A DNA stretch of 39,444 nucleotides from contig JABDGZ010000015.1 of NCBI GenBank assembly GCA_013285735.1, forward strand, positions 1-39,444. The letters run 5' to 3'. The notes below the pieces were generated by a model. It was not told the DNA's origin and ran no database searches. It saw nothing but the letters and a program-made list of their open reading frames with translations. Source of the DNA: Candidatus Omnitrophota bacterium. GTDB lineage: Bacteria > Omnitrophota > Gorgyraeia > Zapsychrales > Fredricksoniimonadaceae. Positions 7,878 through 17,200 of the stretch are shown here, one piece after another (position 1 is the first letter of the stretch; each line of letters begins with the position of its first letter). Made by a program: the position numbers and the translations under genes.

Positions 7878-9089
7878 TTAAATTTTGGGAGCCTTTTGAC
7901 GCCTAATAAAAAAATATAAGACCGGCCCCAATGGAACAAATAGAATTACAAATAGCCAAAGCATACCAGATGCACTGTCGCTTGAACAGTCAATCAACAT
8001 CCATACCCAAAAACAAAAATATAAAAGACCTAGAATTATCCATATCGGACCTTGAAATCTTACACCTTCTTCATACCTCACAAATGCTTTAAATATTCCA
8101 TCAACATGATTGCCTTGATTATCCTTAAAATCGATTACCCCTTGAATTCTTCCATCATGAATTTCTCCCAAAGAAAGGTCTAGGCTATACTCACCAGGTA
8201 TGTAATTTTTTGACTCAGGAAAATCATTTCCCATAGCCTTTCGGTTCATATCAACCGATATGCTGGTGACTGGAGTTCCATTCATTTCATCTATTGGAGC
8301 ATCAGGCGTTATATATAGATGTATATTCTTTAAAGACACCAATGAAGCATGCCATAATGTAAAATTAACCTCTAAATCAGGTGAGTATTCTTTGCCTTGT
8401 ATAAAACTTAAAGAATCGCCTCTGTGTCCATGTTCGAATACCACTTTGTCAAAATTAAAAAATTGTCCATGAAAATATCCAAACACAGGAGCGGAAATCG
8501 GCTTGAAATCAGTATTCGAGGACGCTGATGCCGCTGCCGCTAAAGCTTCTTTTCTATTTTTATATCCTTCTATAGTTTTTTGGGTATCTGGATCTGGACT
8601 TATTCCCATATCAAGGGCTTTGTCATAGTTAATAACAGCCTCGTCTTTTTTATCTTCATTATATTGCACAAGAGCAAGATTGTAATACGCCTCAGCTTTA
8701 GGACTAATAGCAATAGCAGCCAAAAGCTTTTGTTCGCTGGTTATATAATCATTTTTAGCAAAAGCATCCGTGAATTCTTTAAATAATCGATGGTATTGAC
8801 CTTCTTGAGAGTTATCTGGAGATTGTATTTGTGCTGGAGTCGAAATTTCTTTTTGATTACTTACCTCTTTAGGAATAAAGGGTAGTCCGTCAATATCCCT
8901 AATCTCATCAAAATAATAGGTGATTCTACCCAGACCACCATCGATATCGACCTTAATGCTCTTAGCATTCCTTTCGATGATCTTGCCTTCAATCACCCGA
9001 CCATCGTTTAAATCGATAGTTTCTGCGAAAGCCTTTGGCAGAAAAAATGTAAGTATAAAAATAAACCCTAAAACTAAAGGATTGGACAT
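7878..9089 (-). CDS. Secreted/membrane protein: SH3-like domain, TPR, two C-terminal helices
   Basis: I place the start at the ATG at 9089 because it gives a clean signal peptide (LVLGFIFILTFFLPKAFA) directly before ETIDLNDGRVIEGKI. An extension to 9164 would run into the upstream gene. No good ribosome site is seen for either. The mature part begins with a short beta-rich domain (DGRVIEGKIIERNAKSIKVDIDGG). A coil and about two TPR units follow (YYNLALVQYNEDKKDEAVINYDKAL), then a beta-rich unrecognised domain. Two hydrophobic helices near the C-terminus (IWIILGLLYFCFWVWMLID and MLWLFVILFVPLGPVLYFF) resemble PLDc_N-type membrane hairpins. Function unknown; envelope location inferred. Confidence 0.65.
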   Translation of the reverse strand: MSNPLVLGFIFILTFFLPKAFAETIDLNDGRVIEGKIIERNAKSIKVDIDGGLGRITYYFDEIRDIDGLPFIPKEVSNQKEISTPAQIQSPDNSQEGQYHRLFKEFTDAFAKNDYITSEQKLLAAIAISPKAEAYYNLALVQYNEDKKDEAVINYDKALDMGISPDPDTQKTIEGYKNRKEALAAAASASSNTDFKPISAPVFGYFHGQFFNFDKVVFEHGHRGDSLSFIQGKEYSPDLEVNFTLWHASLVSLKNIHLYITPDAPIDEMNGTPVTSISVDMNRKAMGNDFPESKNYIPGEYSLDLSLGEIHDGRIQGVIDFKDNQGNHVDGIFKAFVRYEEGVRFQGPIWIILGLLYFCFWVWMLIDCSSDSASGMLWLFVILFVPLGPVLYFFIRRQKAPKI

Positions 9090-9105
9090 ATTAGAATATG
9101 CGGCG

Positions 9106-9552
9106 TTACTGTGGCTGAGGACTTTCTTGCTCTTGAAACATATAAAATTCTTTCTCTTGTCCATTATCCATCATAAATTTTTCTACCCCTACAAAATAAG
9201 CCCATTGGCTGACAGGCTTCAAAATCCTATAATCTTTTTTGCTTTTAAAAAAAACAGTGGTCGCCTCTGGATTTTGTAAACCTGATTTTGATCCGATAAT
9301 AAAATAACCATCATCCCTTTTTTGTTTTACTTGATAGTTGGAGAGCGAATACAGCACGCAGTATTGTGGGAAGTCAGCTGTTATCATGACATCAAGCAAT
9401 GCGCCGCCATCCTTAAAATTTGCTTTATCGTATTTTAAACATTGTTGGTCAAAAGGAAATTCTTGGTCTTGGGCTTTGGCTTGAAATGGGAATGATGCGG
9501 AAAATATGAAAATCAAAAATATGGAATGAATCTTTTTAAACATATTAAACAT
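9106..9552 (-). CDS. Secreted protein of unknown function
   Basis: The product is 148 residues, or 145 if the second ATG (9543) is used; neither has a strong ribosome site. The signal peptide is IFLIFIFSASFPFQAKA, before QDQEFPFDQQ. The mature part has two cysteines (QQCLKYD and YCVLYSL) that could form a disulfide, and ends with a Gln-rich tail. I recognise no domain. The start overlaps the PAP2 gene by 8 bases. Confidence 0.6.
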   Translation of the reverse strand: MFNMFKKIHSIFLIFIFSASFPFQAKAQDQEFPFDQQCLKYDKANFKDGGALLDVMITADFPQYCVLYSLSNYQVKQKRDDGYFIIGSKSGLQNPEATTVFFKSKKDYRILKPVSQWAYFVGVEKFMMDNGQEKEFYMFQEQESPQPQ

Positions 9553-10075
9553 TAACTTTTAATATTAATTTTTCAAGGATGAGGCTTAAAATACCGACCA
9601 AGGCACCTAACAGAAAACCAACCATCACATCACTAGGATAGTGAACTCCAAGATACAGACGCGACAGTCCCATCAAAAGTCCCATCATCAGAATCATGAT
9701 TCTTGCCTTAGGAAAGTGATAGCCTAAAACAATAACCATGGCCATAGCCATGGTGGCATGGCCTGAAGGCATGGAAAACCCATGAGGCGTAATCACCGCT
9801 GTTAATCCCTTCACCGTTAGAAAAGGCCTGGGGCGATGAAAATAATCCTTTAGGATATTAAAGAAAAAGAAAGCTCCATTCCAGGCTAAAACGTATGAAA
9901 TAACCGGTATTTTTAATTTTTTATCTTTCAGGTAAAAGTAGACGATCAGAAGGACAGCAATGATGTCCCAAAATTCCAGCTTTATAAAAAGGCTAAAGAA
10001 TAAAGTTAATGGCTCACAGCGAATGCTTTGAAAAAAGAAAAGAATACGTTCATCCAGATGTTGAATGATTGTCAT
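9545..10075 (-). CDS. PAP2-family membrane phosphatase
   Basis: The 176-residue product has all three motifs of the PAP2 (type 2 phosphatidic acid phosphatase) family: KDYFHRPRP, PSGH (in SMPSGHAT) and SRLYLGVHYPSD. They sit among five to six hydrophobic helices. Such enzymes remove phosphate from membrane lipids, for example undecaprenyl pyrophosphate or phosphatidylglycerol phosphate; which substrate cannot be told. GGGGA lies 8 bases before the ATG, inside the tail of the TPR gene, from which it is separated by 3 bases. Confidence 0.9.
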   Translation of the reverse strand: MTIIQHLDERILFFFQSIRCEPLTLFFSLFIKLEFWDIIAVLLIVYFYLKDKKLKIPVISYVLAWNGAFFFFNILKDYFHRPRPFLTVKGLTAVITPHGFSMPSGHATMAMAMVIVLGYHFPKARIMILMMGLLMGLSRLYLGVHYPSDVMVGFLLGALVGILSLILEKLILKVNV

Positions 10076-10078
10076 TTT

Positions 10079-11143
10079 TTATTTCCCCAATGCTTGCTTA
10101 AGCTGATTAATCAAATCTGGTTTTATAAAAATTCCTAATTCTTGGGCCCTAGTTATATCTGCCCAGGATTTATTATATTCTTTGCTAAGAAAGTAACAAT
10201 TGCCACGGGCGCGAAAAGCATTTCCGTAATTAGGATTTAATCCAATAGCCGTAGTTTCATCTGCAATGGCTTGGGCATAGTTATGCTGCTTTTTATAACA
10301 AAGCCCGCGCCTGAAATATAATCTTGCATCAGTAGGATTTATTTGAATAGCTTGAGTTAAATCTTCGATGCTTTTGGGAATATTACCTGAGTCTTTGATC
10401 GAAATGATTAAATCAGACTTAACAGGAAACCCTAATTCTCCTGCTTTATTAACATCTGCCATAGCCTTAATAGGATCGTTCAGTTTATAATATGCAATCC
10501 CACGACTGTAATACGCCTCAGCCATCACTGGGCAGATTTCAATAGCCTTGCTGTATTCCACAATGGCTTGGGCATCATTATTGTGGTGCATGTCATTAAG
10601 ACCCTGTTGAAAAACAGGCCTTGCACCTTCAAGCAAAGCAGCTTGCTGGATCATATTGATGAATGAAGAACTATCCGTTGATGCTAATTGGTCTGCTTTA
10701 AGAAAATCAGCTATAGCTTCATTAAATTCTTTCAATTCATAGTAAGCTGCCCCCCGGTTGCGATACACCGCTGACAATCCGGGATATATTTCAATGGCCG
10801 TGGTGTATTCTACGATGGCTTGAGCATAGTTCTTCTGCTGTAGAGCAACATTTCCAAGCTGATAATACACGTAGGCTTCATGCCTGGCTGAATTCATTGA
10901 TCCAGAAATACCAAAATGGAGAAATACCATTTCTTCTCTATGCCCAAATCCCCAAATTCTTTTTAATTCCCTATCTTCGTTTCTCCTAAATTCTCTTTCC
11001 CTGGATCTATTAAAATTAGATATTTCCCGATCATAATTCCAATGCCTGAAAGAACTGTTGCCATGGCTTGAAAACCCACTAGCATAAACAGAAGAAACAC
11101 TTAAAAATATCACACAGATCAAGATTAGCATTTTTAATATCAT
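10079..11143 (-). CDS. Secreted TPR protein
   Basis: The start at 11143 has a TAAGGT site 7 bases upstream and yields a signal peptide (MILKMLILICVIFLSVSSVYA). The longer reading from 11182 begins inside the cytochrome gene. The mature protein first has an Arg/Glu/Asn-rich stretch (FNRSREREFRRNEDRELKR), then about six TPR units such as YYQLGNVALQQKNYAQAIVEYTTAIEIYP. Presumably a periplasmic scaffold for protein contacts; no enzyme domain. It follows the cytochrome gene by 14 bases. Confidence 0.8.
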   Translation of the reverse strand: MILKMLILICVIFLSVSSVYASGFSSHGNSSFRHWNYDREISNFNRSREREFRRNEDRELKRIWGFGHREEMVFLHFGISGSMNSARHEAYVYYQLGNVALQQKNYAQAIVEYTTAIEIYPGLSAVYRNRGAAYYELKEFNEAIADFLKADQLASTDSSSFINMIQQAALLEGARPVFQQGLNDMHHNNDAQAIVEYSKAIEICPVMAEAYYSRGIAYYKLNDPIKAMADVNKAGELGFPVKSDLIISIKDSGNIPKSIEDLTQAIQINPTDARLYFRRGLCYKKQHNYAQAIADETTAIGLNPNYGNAFRARGNCYFLSKEYNKSWADITRAQELGIFIKPDLINQLKQALGK

Positions 11144-11157
11144 TGAATTTACCTTAA

Positions 11158-11991
11158 TTAAATTTTGTGTTTTCCCATCCACGCCAGATAGTCAAGTACA
11201 TCATCCAGTTCTTGATCGGATAATGTGCCGTTAAAGCCAGGCATTTTGCTTCTGGCCCTAAAGGAACTTGGGCTTCCTATGAATTCTTTTAAAAATTTTC
11301 TATCTTCATATTCCAATATATTCTTGGGCACATTCAATTCAGGACCTACCACTCCTCCTTGTAGATTGATGGAATGACAGGCCATGCAGTTTTGCGTAAA
11401 GACCTTATACCCTCGTGTGACTGATTCGCTTTTGTCATTGCTGTCAGGAAATAGCTTTTGCTGGGCTTCGTCAGACTTGCCGATTGAAATTTCAACCATC
11501 TGATAAGGCCAAGGTAATTTAACACTGGGCGTTACATCTTCCAAAGCAGTTTGCCAAACCAGATAATACGGCCCTGGAGAAATCCACTCCTTGCCTTGCG
11601 GTATCTTCTCCCATCCTTCTTCCTTGTCCAAATCTTCGATAGCTACAAAAGCCTTAGCACCGGATTGTACGACATCTGCCACTGCTACGCTGGCTTTATA
11701 CCCATCCAAGGCAGTGAAGGTCCAGACAGTATTAGGATCAGGATGTCCTACTCCTGCCAAAGCAAGAATATCTGAAAGCCAGTAACCTGCGTAACGCTTA
11801 TGTTTCTTATAAACAGGGTCTAGCACCACAATCGAATCCAGGTGAAGCGCTCGAAAACCATTTTCAGTGATAACATATTTATTTGAGCCCTGGACAATGG
11901 TCAGATCCGTACTGGCTGCCTTGGCATAACCATGAGATACAATGACGAAAAATGTAATGATGCACAAGGTTCTGAAATATTTTAATGACAT
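11158..11991 (-). CDS. Mo-binding-like domain fused to c-type cytochrome
   Basis: The start at 11991 gives a signal peptide (CIITFFVIVSHGYAKA); upstream codons to 12081 have no support and overlap the divergent gene. Residues about 25-175 (WLSDILALAGV, WTFTALDGYKASVAVADV, LPWPYQMVEISIG) resemble the fold of oxidoreductase molybdopterin-binding (sulfite-oxidase-like) domains. I see no cysteine at the usual Mo-ligand place. Residues about 195-277 are a monoheme cytochrome c: QNCMACHS binds heme, and KMPGF supplies the likely axial methionine. It is presumably a periplasmic electron carrier or sensor. Its heme demand fits the hem genes at 31931..36145. It is the first gene of a leftward series with TPR and PAP2 genes. 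Confidence 0.8.
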   Translation of the reverse strand: MSLKYFRTLCIITFFVIVSHGYAKAASTDLTIVQGSNKYVITENGFRALHLDSIVVLDPVYKKHKRYAGYWLSDILALAGVGHPDPNTVWTFTALDGYKASVAVADVVQSGAKAFVAIEDLDKEEGWEKIPQGKEWISPGPYYLVWQTALEDVTPSVKLPWPYQMVEISIGKSDEAQQKLFPDSNDKSESVTRGYKVFTQNCMACHSINLQGGVVGPELNVPKNILEYEDRKFLKEFIGSPSSFRARSKMPGFNGTLSDQELDDVLDYLAWMGKHKI

Positions 11992-12075
11992 GTTAGACCC
12001 AAAGCATTGGAAAGAATTTAGGACACATTGAATTAAAAGTCTGATAATATATAGATTATACTTTAAGAGGCCATT

Positions 12076-12498
12076 ATGCAAAATAGATTTAAAAAGATAC
12101 TTTTGTTTTCAGCATTTTCTATGCTGATAATAGGAACATCCTACGGGGATGGGGGTTGGGATTATTATGGAAGCGGCCGAGACCATCCTCTTTCAGCGTA
12201 CGTCGACCGAAGAAATTATGTTGGACCTGCTGATTATGCGCAAATTGCGCCAGATTATATTGATGGGCCTCTTGTTCTTACGAATGCGAATACACCTGCT
12301 CCTGTTATGACGCCCATTGCCAACATTCCTTTGACACAAGCTAATGAATTTACTGTTACTATCCCTAATACACATGGTGGTTTTAATGCCGTGGTTATCA
12401 AGAGAGCTAGCGATGGGAGTGGTTTTATAGGCCCTCAGGGAGAATATTACCCCGAATTCCCTAAAGTTTTTCAACTACAAATGAAGTACGGGGATTAA
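12076..12498 (+). CDS. Secreted protein of unknown function, only plus-strand gene
   Basis: The 140-residue product has an AGAGG site 6 bases before the ATG and a signal peptide (ILLFSAFSMLIIGTSYG). The mature part is rich in Gly, Tyr, Pro and Asn (GDGGWDYYGSGRDHPLSAYVDRRNYVGP) and has a beta-like C-terminal half (FTVTIPNTHGGFNAVVIKRASDGSGFIGPQGEYYPEFP). I recognise no domain. It is divergent from the cytochrome gene (about 85 bases between starts). Its stop overlaps the stop of the convergent KTSC gene. Confidence 0.75.
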   Translation: MQNRFKKILLFSAFSMLIIGTSYGDGGWDYYGSGRDHPLSAYVDRRNYVGPADYAQIAPDYIDGPLVLTNANTPAPVMTPIANIPLTQANEFTVTIPNTHGGFNAVVIKRASDGSGFIGPQGEYYPEFPKVFQLQMKYGD

Positions 12499-12710
12499 TA
12501 TACTTCAGTATGCCTGTATTTATCTGTGATTTCATCTGCAAGATAAATATCTTTTGAAGGAGCTCGCATTAAGCGAGCATGGATAATTTTAGGGACACCT
12601 TGATAAATATATTTCTCCGTAGATACAAAGTTGACATGCAATCTCTTACTTCCTGGTTCATATCCAATAGCTTGAATAGTCGCTGAGCCTACATTAATCA
12701 TTTCTAGCAT
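12495..12710 (-). CDS. KTSC-domain protein
   Basis: The start at 12710 has GAGG 9 bases upstream and gives a 71-residue protein that is one KTSC domain (STIAxxGYEPxSxxLxVxF...YxGVPxxIxxxLxxAPSKxxY, here VGSATIQAIGYEPGSKRLHVNF and GVPKIIHARLMRAPSKDIY). KTSC domains occur alone or fused to lysyl-tRNA synthetases, and are thought to bind nucleic acid. A longer in-frame reading to 12917 lies wholly antiphase inside the DUF1456 gene and is rejected. The start overlaps the DUF1456 gene by 17 bases, so the two are translationally coupled. Confidence 0.85.
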   Translation of the reverse strand: MLEMINVGSATIQAIGYEPGSKRLHVNFVSTEKYIYQGVPKIIHARLMRAPSKDIYLADEITDKYRHTEVY

Positions 12711-13008
12711 TAGCTTGGTCCTCTTTATGTTTACGCAAAGGTTCACATTTAACCCATGCTGCTTGAGGCGCTGTTGATGGCTTTTTTTCCATCTTACCGC
12801 GATTGCGGATAATAAGGCCGTCAAGAAAACGCCGTAACAACTGGTCCCCGCAAGGCATATAGTTTTTATGCTCTTCTGTACGAAAAATAGCAGAAAGCTC
12901 TGAGGGCGTTGTCTCAAATTCGGCTAATTTTAAAATATCGACAATATCGGTATCACGCAGTTTGAGCGCCACCCGAAGTTTTTTCATGATGTCATTATTA
13001 TTGATCAT
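12694..13008 (-). CDS. DUF1456 protein (YehS-like)
   Basis: The 104-residue product matches the small DUF1456 family: two helical repeats begin MINNNDIMKKLRVALKLRDTDIVDILKLAEFETTPSELSAIF, followed by YMPCGDQLLRRFLDGLIIRNRG. The C-terminal 30 residues are Lys-rich and variable. Function of the family is unknown. GAGGAG lies just before the ATG. It overlaps the VF530-type gene by 11 bases and the KTSC gene by 17. Confidence 0.85.
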   Translation of the reverse strand: MINNNDIMKKLRVALKLRDTDIVDILKLAEFETTPSELSAIFRTEEHKNYMPCGDQLLRRFLDGLIIRNRGKMEKKPSTAPQAAWVKCEPLRKHKEDQANARND

Positions 13009-13240
13009 TCTCTCCTCGATCCTTGGGCTTTAAATAGCAATATAGATTCTCAACCTTCTCCCTGGCCCATGGTGTACGGCGCAAAAAAGTCAGGCTCGAT
13101 TTGATGCTGGGATTCTTAGCAAAACAGTTAATTTTTATCCGGCTGTACAAGCCTTCCCAGCCATGCTTTGCAAGCAGGCGGGTCAGGATAACTTCGAGAG
13201 TTACCCCATGAAGGATATCTTTTTGACTGTCATCAGGCAT
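12998..13240 (-). CDS. VF530/DUF2132 family DNA-binding-like protein
   Basis: From the ATG at 13240 the product is 80 residues: QKDILHGVTLEVILTRLL, GWEGLYSRIKINCF, NPSIKSSLTFLRRTPWAREKVENLY. This is the VF530 (DUF2132) signature. The family is named after a Vibrio fischeri protein whose structure suggested DNA binding. A TTG at 13264 or a reading back to 13282 is possible but lies in the methyltransferase gene. The ribosome site is weak, and the start lies 19 bases after the methyltransferase stop. Confidence 0.85.
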   Translation of the reverse strand: MPDDSQKDILHGVTLEVILTRLLAKHGWEGLYSRIKINCFAKNPSIKSSLTFLRRTPWAREKVENLYCYLKPKDRGENDQ

Positions 13241-13259
13241 AGGTTTATTATACCACAAA

Positions 13260-13988
13260 TCACCCTTTTTTAATCGCGCCAAAGGCGACGAAACAGGAAT
13301 TCTTATGCAATATCTCCACCTCGGAAAAACCCGACTGGCGCAGCAAATCCAGCTGAAAAGTCACGGGTCTTGGAGTATCTTCTTTGTCGATATAAGCAAA
13401 AACTTTTTCCCTATAAGCGACTCCACCCATTGATTCCAGATATTTGCCGTAACGTTCCCACATGATTTCCTGCATCGATTGATTTTCATGGGCAACAAAA
13501 TCGGCAATCCAGATGCTGCCACCAGGCGCTGTCAGTCTGTATAACTTCCTAAACGTATCTTCCCAATCCTGGGTCTCACGCAAATGATGCAAGACCATGG
13601 CCGCCAGGATAATGTCATAGTGACCTTCTGGCAGATTGACAATTCTTATATCCTCCTGAAACAATCGCACTTCTCCACTATTAACAGCTGCTATTCTCTG
13701 CCTGGCACGTTCCAGCATAGGCCGGCTTAAATCAACCATATCACAGTCTAAAGGATTGATCATTTGCAACAATTTTAAAGTGTTATTACCAGCACCACAG
13801 CCGACATCCAATATTCTTTTGGCATGAGGCGTTGCTGTTTTTGCAGCCTGGGTGATCAAATCCATCACCAGCGGCGCATCCATCGTTGCCTGCTGACCTG
13901 TGATCAGATTTGAAAAACGTTCGACATCGCGATCGAAACGTTCCTGGATTTCTGTCAGGGTTGATTTCTGGTTCATGGGCGTATGCAT
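13260..13988 (-). CDS. Class I SAM-dependent methyltransferase
   Basis: The 242-residue product has motif I ILDVGCGAGNNTLKLL (residues 59-74), the acidic residue of motif II (MVDLSRPMLERAR), motif post-I LFQEDIRIVNLPEGHYDIILAAMVLHHL and a LTAPGGSIWIADF motif. The order is that of CmoA/UbiE-like methyltransferases acting on small molecules; the substrate is unknown. AAAGGAGAG lies 4 bases before the ATG. It is the first gene of a four-gene set with VF530, DUF1456 and KTSC genes, downstream of the hairpin at 14021. Confidence 0.85.
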   Translation of the reverse strand: MHTPMNQKSTLTEIQERFDRDVERFSNLITGQQATMDAPLVMDLITQAAKTATPHAKRILDVGCGAGNNTLKLLQMINPLDCDMVDLSRPMLERARQRIAAVNSGEVRLFQEDIRIVNLPEGHYDIILAAMVLHHLRETQDWEDTFRKLYRLTAPGGSIWIADFVAHENQSMQEIMWERYGKYLESMGGVAYREKVFAYIDKEDTPRPVTFQLDLLRQSGFSEVEILHKNSCFVAFGAIKKG

Positions 13989-14020
13989 CTTTCTCTCCTT
14001 TTGTTGTGTTGTACAAACAG

Positions 14021-14056
14021 AAACGCCACCGGGACCTTGAGGATCTGGTGGCGTTT
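14021..14056. terminator. Strong hairpin, likely (bidirectional) terminator after P2
   Basis: AAACGCCACC (14021..14030) pairs perfectly with GGTGGCGTTT (14047..14056). The inner bases can add GG/CC pairs around a TTGA loop. T-rich sequence follows on both strands. It lies 171 bases downstream of the P2 stop and just upstream of the methyltransferase gene on the minus strand. Confidence 0.65.
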
Positions 14057-14112
14057 ATATTCTTTTTACTTCTACTTCTCTTTGATCTATTTAACTAAGC
14101 ACACCCTCCCAG

Positions 14113-14139
14113 GCCATTGTCTACTACATGTAGAATGGC
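14113..14139. other. Second hairpin downstream of P2
   Basis: GCCATT-GT-CTAC-TACAT-GTAG-AATGGC forms a 10-base-pair stem with a 2-base bulge. No uridine run follows on either strand, so it is not a typical terminator. The rest of 14057..14226 shows no gene. Confidence 0.45.
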
Positions 14140-14226
14140 TACGACTGCTTTGAGGATATTTACTTGGTTTTGTTTGATCATGATATTTTATTTATACCAT
14201 ATTTTTAGAGAAATTGTCAAGACTGT

Positions 14227-17200
14227 TTATACAGGTACTTTGAAACCCATTAGAGACATGATATTAAAAACAGGTGTGATTTTAAAAATCACCGGCCTGA
14301 CTCCTGAAAAATCACCGCGTCTAAACTGGGCGATCAGTCTCGGGTCGAAACGCATGTTGATAGTTTGACCATCAACATCCATTTTCATATTTTTGGAATT
14401 AAGGTCGATACCACCGTCTGCAGGCTGTATTGTCTGGCGCACAGCTGGTACTAATGCCGCCAAAGCAAGGGTACCAAGAACAAGCACTTTAACAACTCCA
14501 TTCATAGCGACATCAGTTTTTGCCGTTTGAGCAAAATCTTGTCTATACTGTTTAACTTGTTCACGTAATTCTGCCGCTAATTTTCCCATGGTTCTAAGAC
14601 CACTTGACAAATTATTGTATTGAATTCCAAAATTATGTTCAGTTGTAAAAAACTGAATGTTGCTATTACCAAATAAAATTCTAATGATGGTTTTTAGAAC
14701 GTCTGGAGTAGTTGCATCTCCCAAACGAAGCATATTCGGGTAAAGTGCGGTAGCCATTTCTTCACGATTACCGGCAGAAACAATTTGAAAACTATTTACT
14801 GCTTGTTCAACAAGATCCAAAGCTGAGCTATAATCCACAACAGAAAACTCACCTAAAGACTTACCCGCGCTATCTGTGATATTAATTTTCGCATCACTTG
14901 GGATAGTACCATTCATCGCTTCGTCACGATGAATAGAATTTGGATTAACTGAAATATTTCTAGAAGCAAGAGTAAATATAACAACTTGTGTCGGAGGCAT
15001 ATTGGGGTCTACCCAATCTAAGAGAGGAACATCCTGATATTTATAGCCAACCTTTACTCTAATACGTTTAACTTGACCACGTTCATCTAATTCATATCTA
15101 GCTTCTTGCCTTTTAGTAGCAGCAGGCCGTGCTCTTAATCCTCTAGGTAAACTCACCTTCTCACCTGAAGCTGCCGCAAGTATTTGAGCCCTTTCAAGAA
15201 CTTGGTCTCTGGCGCTGACTTCACTGCTCCTTGCCTGTTCTCTGTGATTAGATGTGCGGCTTACAAAAAATTTCTCCCCAGCACTTTGAAAACTTGCCAA
15301 CCTTTCTACAGCATTCTTGTATGCTATTTTAGAAACACCAACTGCATCTAACGTCGGTACATCTTTATTGGAAAGAGCATGACTTGAATTTTCCAAATAA
15401 CTAAGAGTCCGCTGTGCTTCCCTGCGTTGTTCTTCAGTTAAACTCGGGTCTAGTATCATTTGTACTAATTTTGTTGCTAATCGTTTTTTAAAACTGGATC
15501 TTATGTCTGAAACAATTTGCCATTGTGCGAGTTGACACATTATCTCGAGCACATACCTGAGACCTTCGCCATTTCTTAACTTTTTTAAGTCGAAAATCAT
15601 TTCCTTCAATTTAACAGCATCAGTTTTAATCAACGTACTGTTCCCCACCCAAAAACTTATCTGTTCAGATGGAGGTTGAGTTGAAGAATATTTTGATAAG
15701 CTTCCCAACACTGTGCTATTTACCTCAGGAACTACATTACCCCTTATTTTAATCCTTCTTACTTCAGCAGTTTGCGTTACCATTAAAGACTTAATCAAAC
15801 CATCTACAGTTCTGCTATCAATCAAATTTGCTACCGTCATCGCCACGTCATTAAATTCTATACCATCAGCTTGAAAGTCCTCCCTGAGACGATCTGATAG
15901 TTCTTGTAATTCTGGCCCTCCTCCTAAAAGATGGTAGGTTTGTTGAACTAATTCAGCAATTTGCTTAGGTGAAGGTTTATATTGATTTCCTAGTACTATA
16001 ACTTTTCTTCCATCAACCCACTTAGCAGTCAAGGTTTCTCCCTCACCCACCACAACCCTTATATTAAAAGGATACTGCTCATCATCAAGATATTCATTAA
16101 TTGTAGATTCGGTGACGGATTGGGTTACGCGTACCTGCTCTGTTCTGGCTTTTGCTAAATAATCCTCGACATCATGATCTCCAAAATAGATTCTTGAAAG
16201 ATTGTCACCCTCATCGCCTAATTTAACAAGAATGGTCGCTAATAATTTCGGCAAACCTGGATCGGTAATATCGCCTTGTCTTATCCCAACGATATCATAC
16301 AAAATTTCTAATTTTTCCTTGTTTATAGCACCTCGTCGAATTAATCCATAAAGAATACCAAAACTATTTACTCCCTTTTCATCTTTTAACGTGCGATTTT
16401 TGATCATGTAATCAACAAGCTCTTTTTGTCTAACACTCAGTAATGTTCCAGTTTCAGGTGTATATTTATCAAAGAAATGGGCCAAGGCTGCCCCAATCCC
16501 TCCTCCAATACCTACTGGAATAAGATTTGACGCCAATCGTAAAGCCAAATGCTGTTGCTCAAGCCACTGATGGTAACCAGGAATATCTTGATTAAATGGT
16601 TTTAAAGTAGCTAATGCAGCAATTGTAAAAAAGACTGGCCAATCAGTCTTATTGAAGAAAAAATTTCTCTTTGGATTACCAACATCATTCTCAACCTTAA
16701 TTAATTCCTCATCTTCAATCCCTGTACCATTTTTTATGGCATTCTCAGTAGCCGCAATTAATTGATCCCCCATGCGTTCATACCCTCGAATACCACCACC
16801 TATCTTAGTCCCTGTAATAATTTCAATTAAATTGAATAATATATTACTAGTGTCCAAACGAGGATCATGAAATTCGCCAAGAGCAATCCCTGAGGCTATA
16901 ATCGTTACCACACCTCCAATATGCCAAAGATCGTTACGAAATTTCTTGTAGTATTTGAGTTTCTCTTCAAGCGTCCTTGCATTCTTACCATTTCTATAAT
17001 CTTTCATACTGTTGACAATACCAATGGCCAAGGCAGCAATCCCTGCAGTATGTGCCGCACTTGACAAGACACGAGGAGATGTCAATATTTGCATCAATTC
17101 TGCGATCATCGCATCGTCTTCAGGATCCATATTCTCAGGTATTCCCCAAGATGCTAATTCTTGCGTAGCTGCCTGTTCGAACTCCTGGGATTTTGTAATA

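Noticed and set aside
12711-12917. N-terminal extension of the KTSC protein
   Set aside because: It lies antiphase inside the well-supported DUF1456 gene, while an ATG with a ribosome site opens exactly the KTSC domain.
14900-15200. HPr-like domain in P2 (GLRARPAA resembles GLHARPAA)
   Set aside because: Only seven or so residues match, the active His is Arg, and the following sequence does not fit the HPr pattern.
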